A stretch of DNA of 64,000 nucleotides, taken from the NCBI GenBank assembly GCA_029865385.1, contig JAOUGX010000001.1, positions 47,352-111,351 on the forward strand. The letters run 5' to 3'. Positions 35,468-44,175 of this stretch are shown here, piece after piece; the first letter of the stretch is position 1; the number at the start of each line of letters is the position of its first letter. The stretch is from Gammaproteobacteria bacterium. Lineage in GTDB: Bacteria > Pseudomonadota > Gammaproteobacteria > Steroidobacterales > Woeseiaceae. The translations under genes and the position numbers were made by a program. A model generated the notes under the pieces. That model saw only the letters and a list, made by a program, of their open reading frames with translations. It was not told the origin of the DNA and made no database searches.

Positions 35468-37191
35468 GCACAATAACGGTCAGAAAATTGCAGACGACCG
35501 CACCAAGCCTGCCGCTTGGTGAGCGACTTGTTGCAGCCGGTCTTATAACTCAGGATCAGCTGCAGGTCGCGCTGACAGAACAGACGCGCCATGACGAGCC
35601 GCTCGGCAGGATTCTGGTCAAGCTTGGCCTGATCAGCGAAGGCGTGATGCGTGACATGCTCGGGGAGTCGCTCGGACATGAAAGTATCGATCTTTCGACC
35701 GTAATCCCGGATCCGGACGCATTGAAAATGGTGCCGAAGAACATCGCGCGCCGTTACCACCTGCTGCCGATCAATTTCGACAAGAATGAAAAGGTTCTGA
35801 CGCTGGCAATGGCGGACACTTTCAACGTTGTCGCACTCGACCAGACGGCGGCTTTGCTCGGCAGTGATATTGGCATCGCAACGCTAGTGGCCGGCGAAGC
35901 CGAAATCGAGGCAGCGATCGAGCAGTTCTACCAGTTCGAACTTTCCATTCAGGGAATTCTTCGCGAGATCGACACAGGTGAAGTCGATCAATTGAGCCTC
36001 GCGATCGAAAACGAAGAGTACAGCCATCCGCTGATTCGTCTTGTGGACGCAATTCTTGCCGACGCGGTCAAGCGCGACGCGTCCGACATTCACTTCGAAC
36101 CGGAAGCGGGTTTCCTCCGCGTCCGGTACAGGATTGACGGGGTTCTTCGCCAGGTAATGGCTCTGCATCGAAGCTACTGGCCCGGAATGGTGGTGCGGCT
36201 GAAAGTCATGGCGAAAATGAATATTGCCGAGACTCGTGCGCCCCAGGACGGGCGGGTGTCACTCAGTCTCGCCGGCAGACCGATCGATTTCCGCGTCGCC
36301 TGCCAGCAGACCACGCACGGCGAGAACTTCGTGCTGCGTGTTCTCGATCGCAAGAAAGGCATCGTGCCGCTGGAGAAGCTGAACCTGGCGAAAGACACTT
36401 TGACGACCATTCAGGTGATGATGGCAAGGCCGGAGGGCATCATCCTGGTAACGGGACCGACCGGCAGCGGAAAAACGACAACTCTTTATTCGATGCTCAA
36501 CTTTCGCAATGAAGAGTCTGTCAACATCATGACGCTGGAAGATCCGGTCGAGTACCCGATGAGCATGATTCGGCAGACGTCGATGAACGAAGCAGCAAAA
36601 CTCGACTTCGCGAACGGCATCAGGTCGATGATGCGGCAGGATCCCGACATCATTCTGGTCGGCGAAATTCGCGACGAAGAAACGGCCGAGATGGCATTTC
36701 GTGCTGCGATGACCGGGCACCAGGTGTTTTCAACCTTGCACACAAACTCGGCGCTGGGTGCGATTCCGCGACTCATTGATATCGGCGTAAAACCGCAAAT
36801 CATGGCCGGCAATATCATCGGCATCGTCGCTCAGCGCCTGGTACGGCGCCTTTGCAGGCACTGCAAGAAAGCCTATGCACCGGACGCGACCGAGCAGCGG
36901 CTGCTCGGTACCGATTCCTCTAAGCCCGTAATGCTGTATCGCGAAGCCGGCTGCGATGCATGCAGCAACCGTGGATTCAAAGGACGCGTTGCGGTCATCG
37001 AAGTGCTCAAGATCAACGCGGATATGGACGAAATGATTGCACGAGGCGCGACCCGCAAAGAGATGCTGGCGGCCGCGCAACAGGCGGGGTTTCGGGATCT
37101 GGCAACGGATGCGGTTCGCCACGTGCTATCGGGCGTCACCAGCCTTTCCGAAATTTCACGCGTCGTTGACCTGACGACCCGGGTGGAGTAG
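35464..37191 (+). CDS. mshE: MshE-type pilus extension ATPase
   Basis: This 575-aa GspE-family ATPase powers pilus assembly. The N-terminus carries two 24-residue MshEN repeats separated by five residues (starting PLGERLVAAGLITQDQLQVA and PLGRILVKLGLISEGVMRDM), the motif known in Vibrio MshE to bind c-di-GMP. The leading arginine of each repeat is proline here. Walker A GPTGSGKTTT near 331, Walker B DIILVGEIRD, and a tetracysteine zinc motif (CRHC, CDAC) are intact. It is translationally coupled to the TPR gene. Confidence 0.93.
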   Translation: MSTITVRKLQTTAPSLPLGERLVAAGLITQDQLQVALTEQTRHDEPLGRILVKLGLISEGVMRDMLGESLGHESIDLSTVIPDPDALKMVPKNIARRYHLLPINFDKNEKVLTLAMADTFNVVALDQTAALLGSDIGIATLVAGEAEIEAAIEQFYQFELSIQGILREIDTGEVDQLSLAIENEEYSHPLIRLVDAILADAVKRDASDIHFEPEAGFLRVRYRIDGVLRQVMALHRSYWPGMVVRLKVMAKMNIAETRAPQDGRVSLSLAGRPIDFRVACQQTTHGENFVLRVLDRKKGIVPLEKLNLAKDTLTTIQVMMARPEGIILVTGPTGSGKTTTLYSMLNFRNEESVNIMTLEDPVEYPMSMIRQTSMNEAAKLDFANGIRSMMRQDPDIILVGEIRDEETAEMAFRAAMTGHQVFSTLHTNSALGAIPRLIDIGVKPQIMAGNIIGIVAQRLVRRLCRHCKKAYAPDATEQRLLGTDSSKPVMLYREAGCDACSNRGFKGRVAVIEVLKINADMDEMIARGATRKEMLAAAQQAGFRDLATDAVRHVLSGVTSLSEISRVVDLTTRVE

Positions 37192-37195
37192 GGCT

Positions 37196-38398
37196 ATGCC
37201 AATGTATCGATATCGGGCCGTCGATCCCAACGGCAGCATCGTCGAGGGGAACATAGAGGCGCCGAACGAGCGTGCGCTCGAAACCCGACTGCGCCAGACT
37301 GACAGTGAGCTGTTGCGATGCGCCGAGCGCAACGCCGGTTTTTTTTCCCGACACAGAAAAGTCAGCCGAAAGGACCTGATCGGATTCTGTTTTCACATGG
37401 AACAGGTGACTCGCGCGGGTCTGCCAATGCTCGAGGCTTTGACCGATCTGCGAGACAGCATCGATCACGATGGTTTTCGCGAGATTCTTTCCAACCTGAT
37501 CAGCTCCGTTGAATCCGGCAAGAAACTCTCAGAGGCGCTGCAGGATTATCCGGACGTTTTCGACAATGTATTCGCAAATCTCGTCGCGGTCGGTGAGGAA
37601 ACCGGTGAGCTTTCCGAGGTGATGCTTAAACTGACGGATTCACTCAAATGGCAGGACGAGCTGGTTGTAAAGGCGAAGTCAGTAATTGTTTACCCGGCAT
37701 TTGTCGGTGTCGTGGTGCTTGGCGTGCTGATTTTCATGATGTTGTATGTCGTTCCACAGATGATCGATTTCATTCGCGAGATGGGCCAGGACCTGCCGAT
37801 TCACACGCGCGCGCTGATCGGACTGTCGAATTTTCTCGTTGCCAACTGGTATTGGGTACTCTCGTTGCCGCCGGCTGCTGTAGTCCTGATTCGATGGCAG
37901 GCAACCCGCGACCAGAAGGTCCGCTACTGGCTTGACGATCTGAAGCTCAAAGTCTGGTACACGGGACCGATCACCAAAAAAATCATCCTGAGCCGCTTCG
38001 CCAGTTATTTCGCGCTGCTTTACAGCTCGGGCCTCGACGTACTGGCGTCACTTCGCATCAGTGAAGACATTGCCGGCAACGTGGTGATCAAAAGGGGCTT
38101 GCAGCAAATCTCGTTGTCGATCGCCGATGGCATGACCCTCAGTGCCGGCATAGAAGCAACCGGGCTCTTTCCGCCGCTGGTCGTGCGCATGGTCAAAATG
38201 GGCGAGGCTACGGGACGCCTCGATTCATCGCTGAGCAATATCAGCTATTTCTATGATCGCGAGGTTACCGAGTCGATCGACAGGCTCAAAGCCATGATCG
38301 AGCCTGCAATGACCGTTGTACTGGGAGCCCTGATGGGCTGGGTCATGTTGTCGGTTCTGGGTCCGATCTACGAAACCATCAGCAAGATAGGGATCTGA
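37196..38398 (+). CDS. mshG: MshG-type inner-membrane platform protein
   Basis: This 400-aa GspF/PilC-family protein has two T2SSF domains (about 70-190 and 270-395), with membrane helices near 170-190, 215-235 and 370-395. Motifs FCFHMEQVTRAGLPMLEAL, VFANLVAVGEETGELSEVM and RFASYFALLYSSGLDVLASL fit the family. It forms the inner-membrane base onto which MshE docks. Start ATG 37196 has GGAG ahead; ATG 37202 is an alternative. Confidence 0.92.
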   Translation: MPMYRYRAVDPNGSIVEGNIEAPNERALETRLRQTDSELLRCAERNAGFFSRHRKVSRKDLIGFCFHMEQVTRAGLPMLEALTDLRDSIDHDGFREILSNLISSVESGKKLSEALQDYPDVFDNVFANLVAVGEETGELSEVMLKLTDSLKWQDELVVKAKSVIVYPAFVGVVVLGVLIFMMLYVVPQMIDFIREMGQDLPIHTRALIGLSNFLVANWYWVLSLPPAAVVLIRWQATRDQKVRYWLDDLKLKVWYTGPITKKIILSRFASYFALLYSSGLDVLASLRISEDIAGNVVIKRGLQQISLSIADGMTLSAGIEATGLFPPLVVRMVKMGEATGRLDSSLSNISYFYDREVTESIDRLKAMIEPAMTVVLGALMGWVMLSVLGPIYETISKIGI

Positions 38399-38399
38399 C

Positions 38400-39983
38400 G
38401 TGACCGCGCGGCGATTCCTTCTCGTTACGCAGGACGAACTGGTCGTTTGGCTGGCGGGTCACCGCCGCCTTGCCGCAACGGTTCGTTTTCCCAGCTCCGA
38501 CGAAGGGTTTCGTCAGTTTTCCGCTTACATCAAGCGTACGGCTAGTCAGCCAAGCTGCATGGTAGTAGACGTTATCGAGGAAGAGTTCGCCGCCGACACC
38601 GTGCCAAAGCTCGCGTCGCGGGACCGGAAAGCACTGATAGAACGTCGCCTGAGTCGCAAGTTCTCCCGTACACCGTATCGCATCGGCCTTTACCAGGGGC
38701 GCTCTTCGAGGAATTCCGATGAATACGAGTTGCTGCTTTGCTCCGTTTCGAATCACGAATTGCTGGATCCCTGGCTGCGCACCGTCGCGAGTTACAAAGT
38801 ACCACTCGAGGGTATCTATTCCGTACCGTTGCTTGCGCCGGCGCTGTTGTCGAGAATCACGGAACCCGCCCTGAATTCGCTGTTCCTGACACAGCATCAA
38901 CACACGAGACTGCGACAGGTGTTCCTGCGCGACGGTGTACTGAAAAGTGCGCGATTGTCTCAGTCACCCGAAACGAACGACGCCGATTACGGCGAATTCC
39001 TTTTGAATGAAATCCAGCGCAGTCGTCGTTACCTGGAGCGAACCCGTATTCTGAGTTCAGTCGACAGTCTCGATGTCTATTTCGTTGCGGACAAGGATCT
39101 CGCCGATAGAGTACTGGCCAGCGATCGTGGCAATGCCGCTTTGCAACTGCACTTCATCGAGCCTTTGCGAGCCGCCAAAAGTCTGGGAAATTTCCAGGCC
39201 CCTGCTGCGGACAGGATGGAGTCGTTGTACCTGGCGTCGATTCTTGCCCGACGGCCGAAGTACGACTACGCGGTACAGGGCGAACGGCGATACAGTCAGT
39301 TGTCGAAAGTCCGGCATGCGTATCTTGCGTTGGCCACCTCCGTCGCCGTGGCCTGTGCTGCATTCGCCAGTTTCTACCTTGTGGATGCGCTGTACCTGAG
39401 GGATGCGAGCGACGGCATCGAGTCACAGATTCGTCGGATGGCGGAAACTTTTCGCAGGGACAATGAGTCGTTCCTGCCGATTCGAGCGGACTCGCATGAG
39501 ATGAAGGTTGCTGTCGATACCGGCGATTACATCCTGCAGAATCGATTGCCGGTACCGTGGGTCCTGCATCAGCTCGGTAACGTACTCGGCGACTTTCCCG
39601 CGATTCAGGTCGATGACCTGGAATGGCAAACGGATTTCGTACAAAGTGCTTCGAGGGAAACTCCACGAGCAAGACCCGGCGATCCTCCTCCACCGGTGAC
39701 CATTCCACGCATCGCCGCCGTCAGCGCGGATATGCGGGGAAGGATTTTCGAATTCGACGGCGACCTTCGTGCCGCCTTTGCGCAGGTCGACGATCTGGTT
39801 GCGGCCCTGAAGGCGCAGACCGCGTTCGAGACGGTTGTTGCAGTCGAGTACCCGCTGGATGCGCGTCCGCAGGCCGCGTTGAGCGGCGAAGTCGCGAGCG
39901 GAGGTTCCGAACGCATGGCGCGATTTCGTTTGCGCATGACGATGAATGTCGTGCCACCGGAGAGCCGTCGTGAAACCTGGTGA
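38400..39983 (+). CDS. PilM/PilN-like (GspL-like) pilus assembly protein
   Basis: This 527-aa protein has a cytoplasmic N-terminal half (about 1-300) resembling the actin-like PilM/GspL fold in length and layout. One membrane helix lies near 308-332 (LALATSVAVACAAFASFYLVDALYL), and a periplasmic half follows with a coiled-coil start and ferredoxin-like end, as in PilN. It thus looks like a PilM-PilN fusion. Motif-level conservation is weak. The start is GTG at 38400, one base after the mshG stop. It probably replaces mshI in the assembly platform. Confidence 0.6.
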   Translation: MTARRFLLVTQDELVVWLAGHRRLAATVRFPSSDEGFRQFSAYIKRTASQPSCMVVDVIEEEFAADTVPKLASRDRKALIERRLSRKFSRTPYRIGLYQGRSSRNSDEYELLLCSVSNHELLDPWLRTVASYKVPLEGIYSVPLLAPALLSRITEPALNSLFLTQHQHTRLRQVFLRDGVLKSARLSQSPETNDADYGEFLLNEIQRSRRYLERTRILSSVDSLDVYFVADKDLADRVLASDRGNAALQLHFIEPLRAAKSLGNFQAPAADRMESLYLASILARRPKYDYAVQGERRYSQLSKVRHAYLALATSVAVACAAFASFYLVDALYLRDASDGIESQIRRMAETFRRDNESFLPIRADSHEMKVAVDTGDYILQNRLPVPWVLHQLGNVLGDFPAIQVDDLEWQTDFVQSASRETPRARPGDPPPPVTIPRIAAVSADMRGRIFEFDGDLRAAFAQVDDLVAALKAQTAFETVVAVEYPLDARPQAALSGEVASGGSERMARFRLRMTMNVVPPESRRETW

Positions 39984-40602
39984 CGTCGATTGGGGTTACC
40001 TCGCGCAAGGCCTGCTGCTACCCTCAATGACGGTATTGATGTCGATAATCCTGCTGGCGACCGGAACCTGGTACCACGCCGCGCAGCAGCAACACCACGA
40101 AGTACTCAGTGCCGATCACGGTGCCGTTTTCGATGACTACGATCAACTGGTCCTGCGCAAGCGGATTATCGACCGCTACCACTGGCGCTACGAACAATTC
40201 CATGAACTGGGATTCGTCGGCCGGGAGAGCCGGCTCGACTGGGTTGAAACGCTGCGCATGGCCGCCGGCGAGCTGCGCTTGCCGCACGCTACCTACGCTA
40301 TCGAGCCGCAACTGGACGTCATCGCGCCAGTTGAGTCCTCGCTTGGCGGTGCATCGACAGAGATTCACGTCAGCAAGCTGGAACTCGAACTCGGCTTGTT
40401 ACATGAGCTCGATCTGCTGCGCTTTTTCGACAGGTTGCAGGAGGAGGCTCCGGGGCTGCTGAAAGTCGACCGCTGCAAACTCTCCCGACAAAACGCCACC
40501 GGTCCGTTATCCGCTGCGGACGTAAACATCCTGGCGAGCTGCTCCGTCGAAATATTCAGCGTCGTCACTTCCGATGTCATGGCGCAGGAGCCCGGCCGAT
40601 GA
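39970..40602 (+). CDS. PilO-like membrane protein of the pilus operon
   Basis: This 210-aa protein has a short cytoplasmic start, one membrane helix (about 16-36, PSMTVLMSIILLATGTWYHAA) and a periplasmic coiled-coil plus alpha/beta domain. Topology and place after the PilN-like gene suggest a PilO/MshJ role in the assembly platform; sequence alone does not show it. The GTG at 39970 is chosen for its GGAGAG site and a 14-base overlap with the preceding gene, against an ATG at 39946 without such a site. Confidence 0.6.
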   Translation: MKPGDVDWGYLAQGLLLPSMTVLMSIILLATGTWYHAAQQQHHEVLSADHGAVFDDYDQLVLRKRIIDRYHWRYEQFHELGFVGRESRLDWVETLRMAAGELRLPHATYAIEPQLDVIAPVESSLGGASTEIHVSKLELELGLLHELDLLRFFDRLQEEAPGLLKVDRCKLSRQNATGPLSAADVNILASCSVEIFSVVTSDVMAQEPGR

Positions 40603-41054
40603 AAACTGTTCTGGTGATTCTGACACTGTTGTCTACTTCAGCCGCTTTCGCAGACGGAGTGGATATCTACGAGTCACTGGACGATATCGAGATCGGCCGT
40701 GTTTTCCTCACGCCGCAGCAACGATACAAGCTGGACCACGATCGCCGCCTGGAACCGCCAACCGCCACGCATGCGAGCCCGGCACCGGAATCGCAGGAGG
40801 CACCCGCGAGGACACGGCAGGGATTCGGCTACATCGTACTCCACGACGGATCATCAACGATGTGGGTCGACGGCGATTTCCGGCCGACCAGCGTACCCGT
40901 GGAAAATCTCCGCCAGACTGCGGGCATTACAATCCGGTCGCATGACATTGAACCGGCCGATCCGGCCGGAGTCGACACGGCGTTGCAGCCGGATGTGCCG
41001 CCCGATGCCGACCGGGCAGGGGATAGCGAGACCGGCGATGCACAGTCCGACTGA
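40599..41054 (+). CDS. Small periplasmic pilus-operon protein (MshK-like position)
   Basis: This 151-aa protein has a clear signal peptide (MKTVLVILTLLSTSAAFADG). The mature part contains IGRVFLTPQQRYKLDHDRR, a central beta-rich stretch (FGYIVLHDGSSTMWVDGDF) and an acidic disordered tail. The MSHA locus normally has a small exported protein (MshK) here, and the IFTxQQR-like phrase is typical of pilus alignment proteins. Assignment is by context. It overlaps the preceding gene by four bases and the next by 17. Confidence 0.55.
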   Translation: MKTVLVILTLLSTSAAFADGVDIYESLDDIEIGRVFLTPQQRYKLDHDRRLEPPTATHASPAPESQEAPARTRQGFGYIVLHDGSSTMWVDGDFRPTSVPVENLRQTAGITIRSHDIEPADPAGVDTALQPDVPPDADRAGDSETGDAQSD

Positions 41055-42483
41055 TCGCCACAGAATATCGCAGCGGAGAGTCCAGTCCGGTGCGGCACTG
41101 CTGTTGATGATGCTGGTCGTTCTGGTCGCTGCAACTGCCATTCTTGTCAGTCGGCTTGATCGTGGCACGCTACACACACGCCAGATCAATGAGACCCAGC
41201 AGGCACTCGCAAAGGCAAAGCAGGCACTGATCGATCATGCCCTGACCCAGGCTGATCTGAATGCCGGCGCTGCGCTGACGCTGCCTTGTCCGGACCTCGA
41301 TGCCGGCGGTGCAACGCTGAACGGTGAATCGCATACTGCGAATTGCGGCGCCACCGGAGTGACCGTGCTTGGCCGCTTCCCGTGGCGAACACTGGCGACC
41401 CCGGCATACACTGACAGCAGCGGCGAATGCCTGTGGTATGCGGTATCGGGATCCTACAAGAACGCCGGCCCCGCAACCGGTCGAATGATCAACCCGGACA
41501 CGAACGGACAACTCCAATTGTACTCGCTGGAAAGCGGCGATTTGATCGAGGGTGTACTTGCCGAGGATCGCCCGGTGGCGATGCTGTTTGCACCATTGTC
41601 GAGTTTGCCCGCCCAGCTGCGACCGGGTTCCGGAATCTCCGGCAATGACTGCAGCGACAATTTTTCCGTGTCTGATTACCTGGACGCCGACCTTGGCAGC
41701 GGAATATCCAATGCGCTGGTCAGCGGAAATCCGGACGCAATCGAACGGTTCATCGTGTCTGTATCCGGTACCGGCGCACACAACGACAGGGTGCTTTCAA
41801 TCCGCAGGTCCGAGCTCGCAAATGCTGTCTACAGGCGCCCGGATTTCGCGGACTCGATGAACGACCTGACCCGCGCAATCACCGGCTGTGTCGCCGCGTG
41901 GGGAATGTCGAATGCAACGCCGGACGACCGGCGCCTGCCGTGGCCCGCATCGGTTTCGCTTGCTGACTATCGATTGGACGCGAGTTATGACGACGATGCT
42001 GGCGGCGTACTGTCGGGTCGACTGGCAAACGTCGTTGATGACAGCAGTGGGGTGACGGCAAATGCAGTTACAGAGATCCTTGGCGGTTGCGATCCGTCTA
42101 CAGTGCCGGAATGGAATGCTGCCCGGTGGGCATCGTGGCAGAATTGGAAAGATCATTTCTTTTACGCAGTGGCCGAGTCCTTCGCGCCGGGTGCCACTAT
42201 CCCTACTTCCTGCGGAACCTGCTTCAGCGTGAACGGCATCGGAGCATACGCGGCGATCATCCTGTTTTCCGGTGAGCGTCTGCAAGCGCTCGGGCAGCGA
42301 CGCAACGCGCCCCCGCTGGATTCCGATACAAAAGGCCAGATAGCCAATTATCTCGAAGGGCGCAACCTCGGCGCGCATCCCTATGCATCCGGTTCAGCCG
42401 ATTTTGAAACGCGAGCAGCAGACAGCAGTTTCAATGATGTTGCGTATTGCATCGACGCGGCAATGACCGTCACGTCGTGCTGA
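41038..42483 (+). CDS. PilX-like large minor pilin or pilus-associated protein
   Basis: This 481-aa protein has an N-terminal segment QSGAALLLMMLVVLVAATAILVSRLD that resembles the hydrophobic helix of PilX-type minor pilins without an obvious FTLxE cleavage motif. The large exported remainder has about eleven cysteines, suggesting several disulfides. Start ATG 41038 is the first in frame after the upstream gene's late part; frames further upstream overlap that gene. It may form or decorate the pilus tip. Family identity is uncertain. Confidence 0.55.
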   Translation: MHSPTDRHRISQRRVQSGAALLLMMLVVLVAATAILVSRLDRGTLHTRQINETQQALAKAKQALIDHALTQADLNAGAALTLPCPDLDAGGATLNGESHTANCGATGVTVLGRFPWRTLATPAYTDSSGECLWYAVSGSYKNAGPATGRMINPDTNGQLQLYSLESGDLIEGVLAEDRPVAMLFAPLSSLPAQLRPGSGISGNDCSDNFSVSDYLDADLGSGISNALVSGNPDAIERFIVSVSGTGAHNDRVLSIRRSELANAVYRRPDFADSMNDLTRAITGCVAAWGMSNATPDDRRLPWPASVSLADYRLDASYDDDAGGVLSGRLANVVDDSSGVTANAVTEILGGCDPSTVPEWNAARWASWQNWKDHFFYAVAESFAPGATIPTSCGTCFSVNGIGAYAAIILFSGERLQALGQRRNAPPLDSDTKGQIANYLEGRNLGAHPYASGSADFETRAADSSFNDVAYCIDAAMTVTSC

Positions 42484-42487
42484 AGGA

Positions 42488-43258
42488 ATGACGATGCACA
42501 GGCAATCCGGATTCTCGCTGGTCGAACTGGCAATAGTGATTCTCATTATGGGATTGATCCTTGGCGGCCTTGCGATGCCACTTTCGGTACAACGTGACAA
42601 TGCCCGATATCGCGAGGCGCAGGAGTTGCTGACGGTTGTGGAAAACTCCATTCAGGGATTCGCGCTCGTCAACGGCCATTTGCCTTGTCCGGCAACCCCT
42701 GCGAGCGGGGGATTTGCGCTTGCATCGGCCGGCGGCTGTGCTGTGCCGCACGGATTCGTTCCCGCGTCGACGCTCGGGCTTGCCGGGCCGAGAAATGACG
42801 ACAACCTCCTGCTGGATCCCTGGTCCGTGCCCGTTCGCTACAGCGTCAGTGCGGTCGACATCGACGGTGACGGCAATTGGGATTTCACGGCGCCCGGCGA
42901 ACTCAAAGACGTCGGGCTTGCGAACCTCGCGCCCGACCTTGTTGTTTGCAATACGGCAACCGGCTCATCGGCAACGGCCTGCGCCAGCCCGCTTGCCACG
43001 CTCTCTGCGAGCGCTCCGTTCCTCCTGCATTCGCGAGGAAAAAACAATGCTACCGGAGCTTCGCCGGATGAAGTTGAAAACGCCGGTGCGAGCCTCGGCG
43101 GCGGTGTGTCCGGGACAAGCTACCCGGTTGCGTCGGATATCGTCTTCGTCAGTCGGCGCCAGTCGGCGCAGCCGGGCAGTGAATTCGACGATATCCTGAC
43201 GTGGACTGCGCCGGCCAGCCTGTACCACCGGCTGGTGGCAGCGGGCCAACTCCCGTGA
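42488..43258 (+). CDS. Type IV prepilin-like minor pilin
   Basis: This 256-aa protein has a short leader ending at G^FSLVELAIVILIMGLILGG, the prepilin peptidase site with Glu at +5. A globular part of about 235 residues is cysteine-poor and contains DIDGDGNWDFTAPGEL. It is larger than a typical major pilin, so a minor pilin is more likely. AAGGA lies four bases before ATG 42488; ATG 42494 is possible. It is followed by a gap with a separate promoter. Confidence 0.8.
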   Translation: MTMHRQSGFSLVELAIVILIMGLILGGLAMPLSVQRDNARYREAQELLTVVENSIQGFALVNGHLPCPATPASGGFALASAGGCAVPHGFVPASTLGLAGPRNDDNLLLDPWSVPVRYSVSAVDIDGDGNWDFTAPGELKDVGLANLAPDLVVCNTATGSSATACASPLATLSASAPFLLHSRGKNNATGASPDEVENAGASLGGGVSGTSYPVASDIVFVSRRQSAQPGSEFDDILTWTAPASLYHRLVAAGQLP

Positions 43259-43310
43259 ATAAGTCGATATATCAATTATTTACGGCAATCCCAATTCGTG
43301 ATCCAGTTCC

Positions 43311-43337
43311 TAAAGTTTGCGCTTTGTTCGTCGATAA
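43311..43337 (+). promoter_or_regulatory. Sigma-28 promoter of the last pilin gene
   Basis: TAAAGTTT (43311-43318) is a perfect FliA -35 box, and exactly 11 bases later GTCGATAA (43330-43337) matches seven of eight -10 positions, identical to the motA -10 box. It lies in the 152-base gap before the pilin gene, giving a leader of roughly 65-70 bases. Confidence 0.88.
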
Positions 43338-43410
43338 CCCGGGTAAGCCGAATTTTCCGGTCACGAGTCCTGCCTGTGCAGGGGGCCAAAAAACGAACGA
43401 GGAATGCGCT

Positions 43411-44031
43411 GTGAACATGCAATTATTGAGTCGAAGAAAGCAGGCTGGATTCACGCTGGTCGAGATCGCCATTGTGCTGGTCATCATAGGATTGCTGCTC
43501 GGTGGCGTCCTGAAAGGACGCGAGATGATTACGAATGCGAAGATCAAGCGGGTAGAAAACGATTTTGCCGGCGTCTCCGCTGCAATATTTGCGTATCAGG
43601 ATCGCTATGGCGTGTTACCGGGCGACGATCCTTCTGCGTCGACGCGTTTCTCGGGTACCTGGGCCGGTGCGGACAACGGCAACGGCAACGGCTCGATTTC
43701 CGGCGGCTGGAACAGCACCAACAACAGTGACGAAACGCGAAAGATCTGGAAACATCTGCGCGGTGCCGGACTGATTGCGGGGCCGGTTGACAATACGAGC
43801 GCCAGCTACCAGCAACCGAGCAACTCATTCGGCGGATTGATTGGTATCGGATTCAACCTGTACAACCTGAGTGGCCATAACGTGATTTTTGGCGCTATTC
43901 CTGGCGACATCGCACAGATACTCGAGTCTCGCGGCGACGATGGCGTTCCAAGGTCCGGAAGTCTGCAGGCGCACAGTTCACAAACTGTATATGCCATCGA
44001 TTCTCAATACGATGTCGCATTCCGCCAATAG
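43411..44031 (+). CDS. Type IV prepilin, candidate major pilin
   Basis: This 206-aa protein has the leader ...RRKQAG^FTLVEIAIVLVIIGLLLGG, with Glu at +5 and a long hydrophobic helix. The body has a Gly/Asn/Ser-rich loop (GTWAGADNGNGNGSISGGWN). The start is GTG 43411 with GAGGA seven bases ahead; ATG 43417 is the alternative. Its own sigma-28 promoter and a strong terminator behind it suggest high, separate expression, as expected of a major pilin. Pilin-type proteins with this sort of GD-rich text also occur as minor pilins. Confidence 0.78.
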   Translation: MNMQLLSRRKQAGFTLVEIAIVLVIIGLLLGGVLKGREMITNAKIKRVENDFAGVSAAIFAYQDRYGVLPGDDPSASTRFSGTWAGADNGNGNGSISGGWNSTNNSDETRKIWKHLRGAGLIAGPVDNTSASYQQPSNSFGGLIGIGFNLYNLSGHNVIFGAIPGDIAQILESRGDDGVPRSGSLQAHSSQTVYAIDSQYDVAFRQ

Positions 44032-44115
44032 GAGCCGGATCAGGCACGGCGCCGGCCTTCTGTTTCGGTCGGGTTTGCCAGGACAGCTGTAGGGTCGCAT
44101 TTCGAGAGAGCATTG

Positions 44116-44145
44116 ATCCCGCCGCGGCACAGGCCCCGGCGGGAT
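44116..44145. terminator. Rho-independent-type terminator after the pilin gene
   Basis: ATCCCGCCG (44116-44124) pairs with CGGCGGGAT (44137-44145) across a 12-base loop, nine base pairs, followed by TTCCTT. It stands between the plus-strand pilin and the convergent HDOD gene and could serve both directions. Confidence 0.75.
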
Positions 44146-44175
44146 TTCCTTGTATGACAAACGTGGCTTGCGAGT

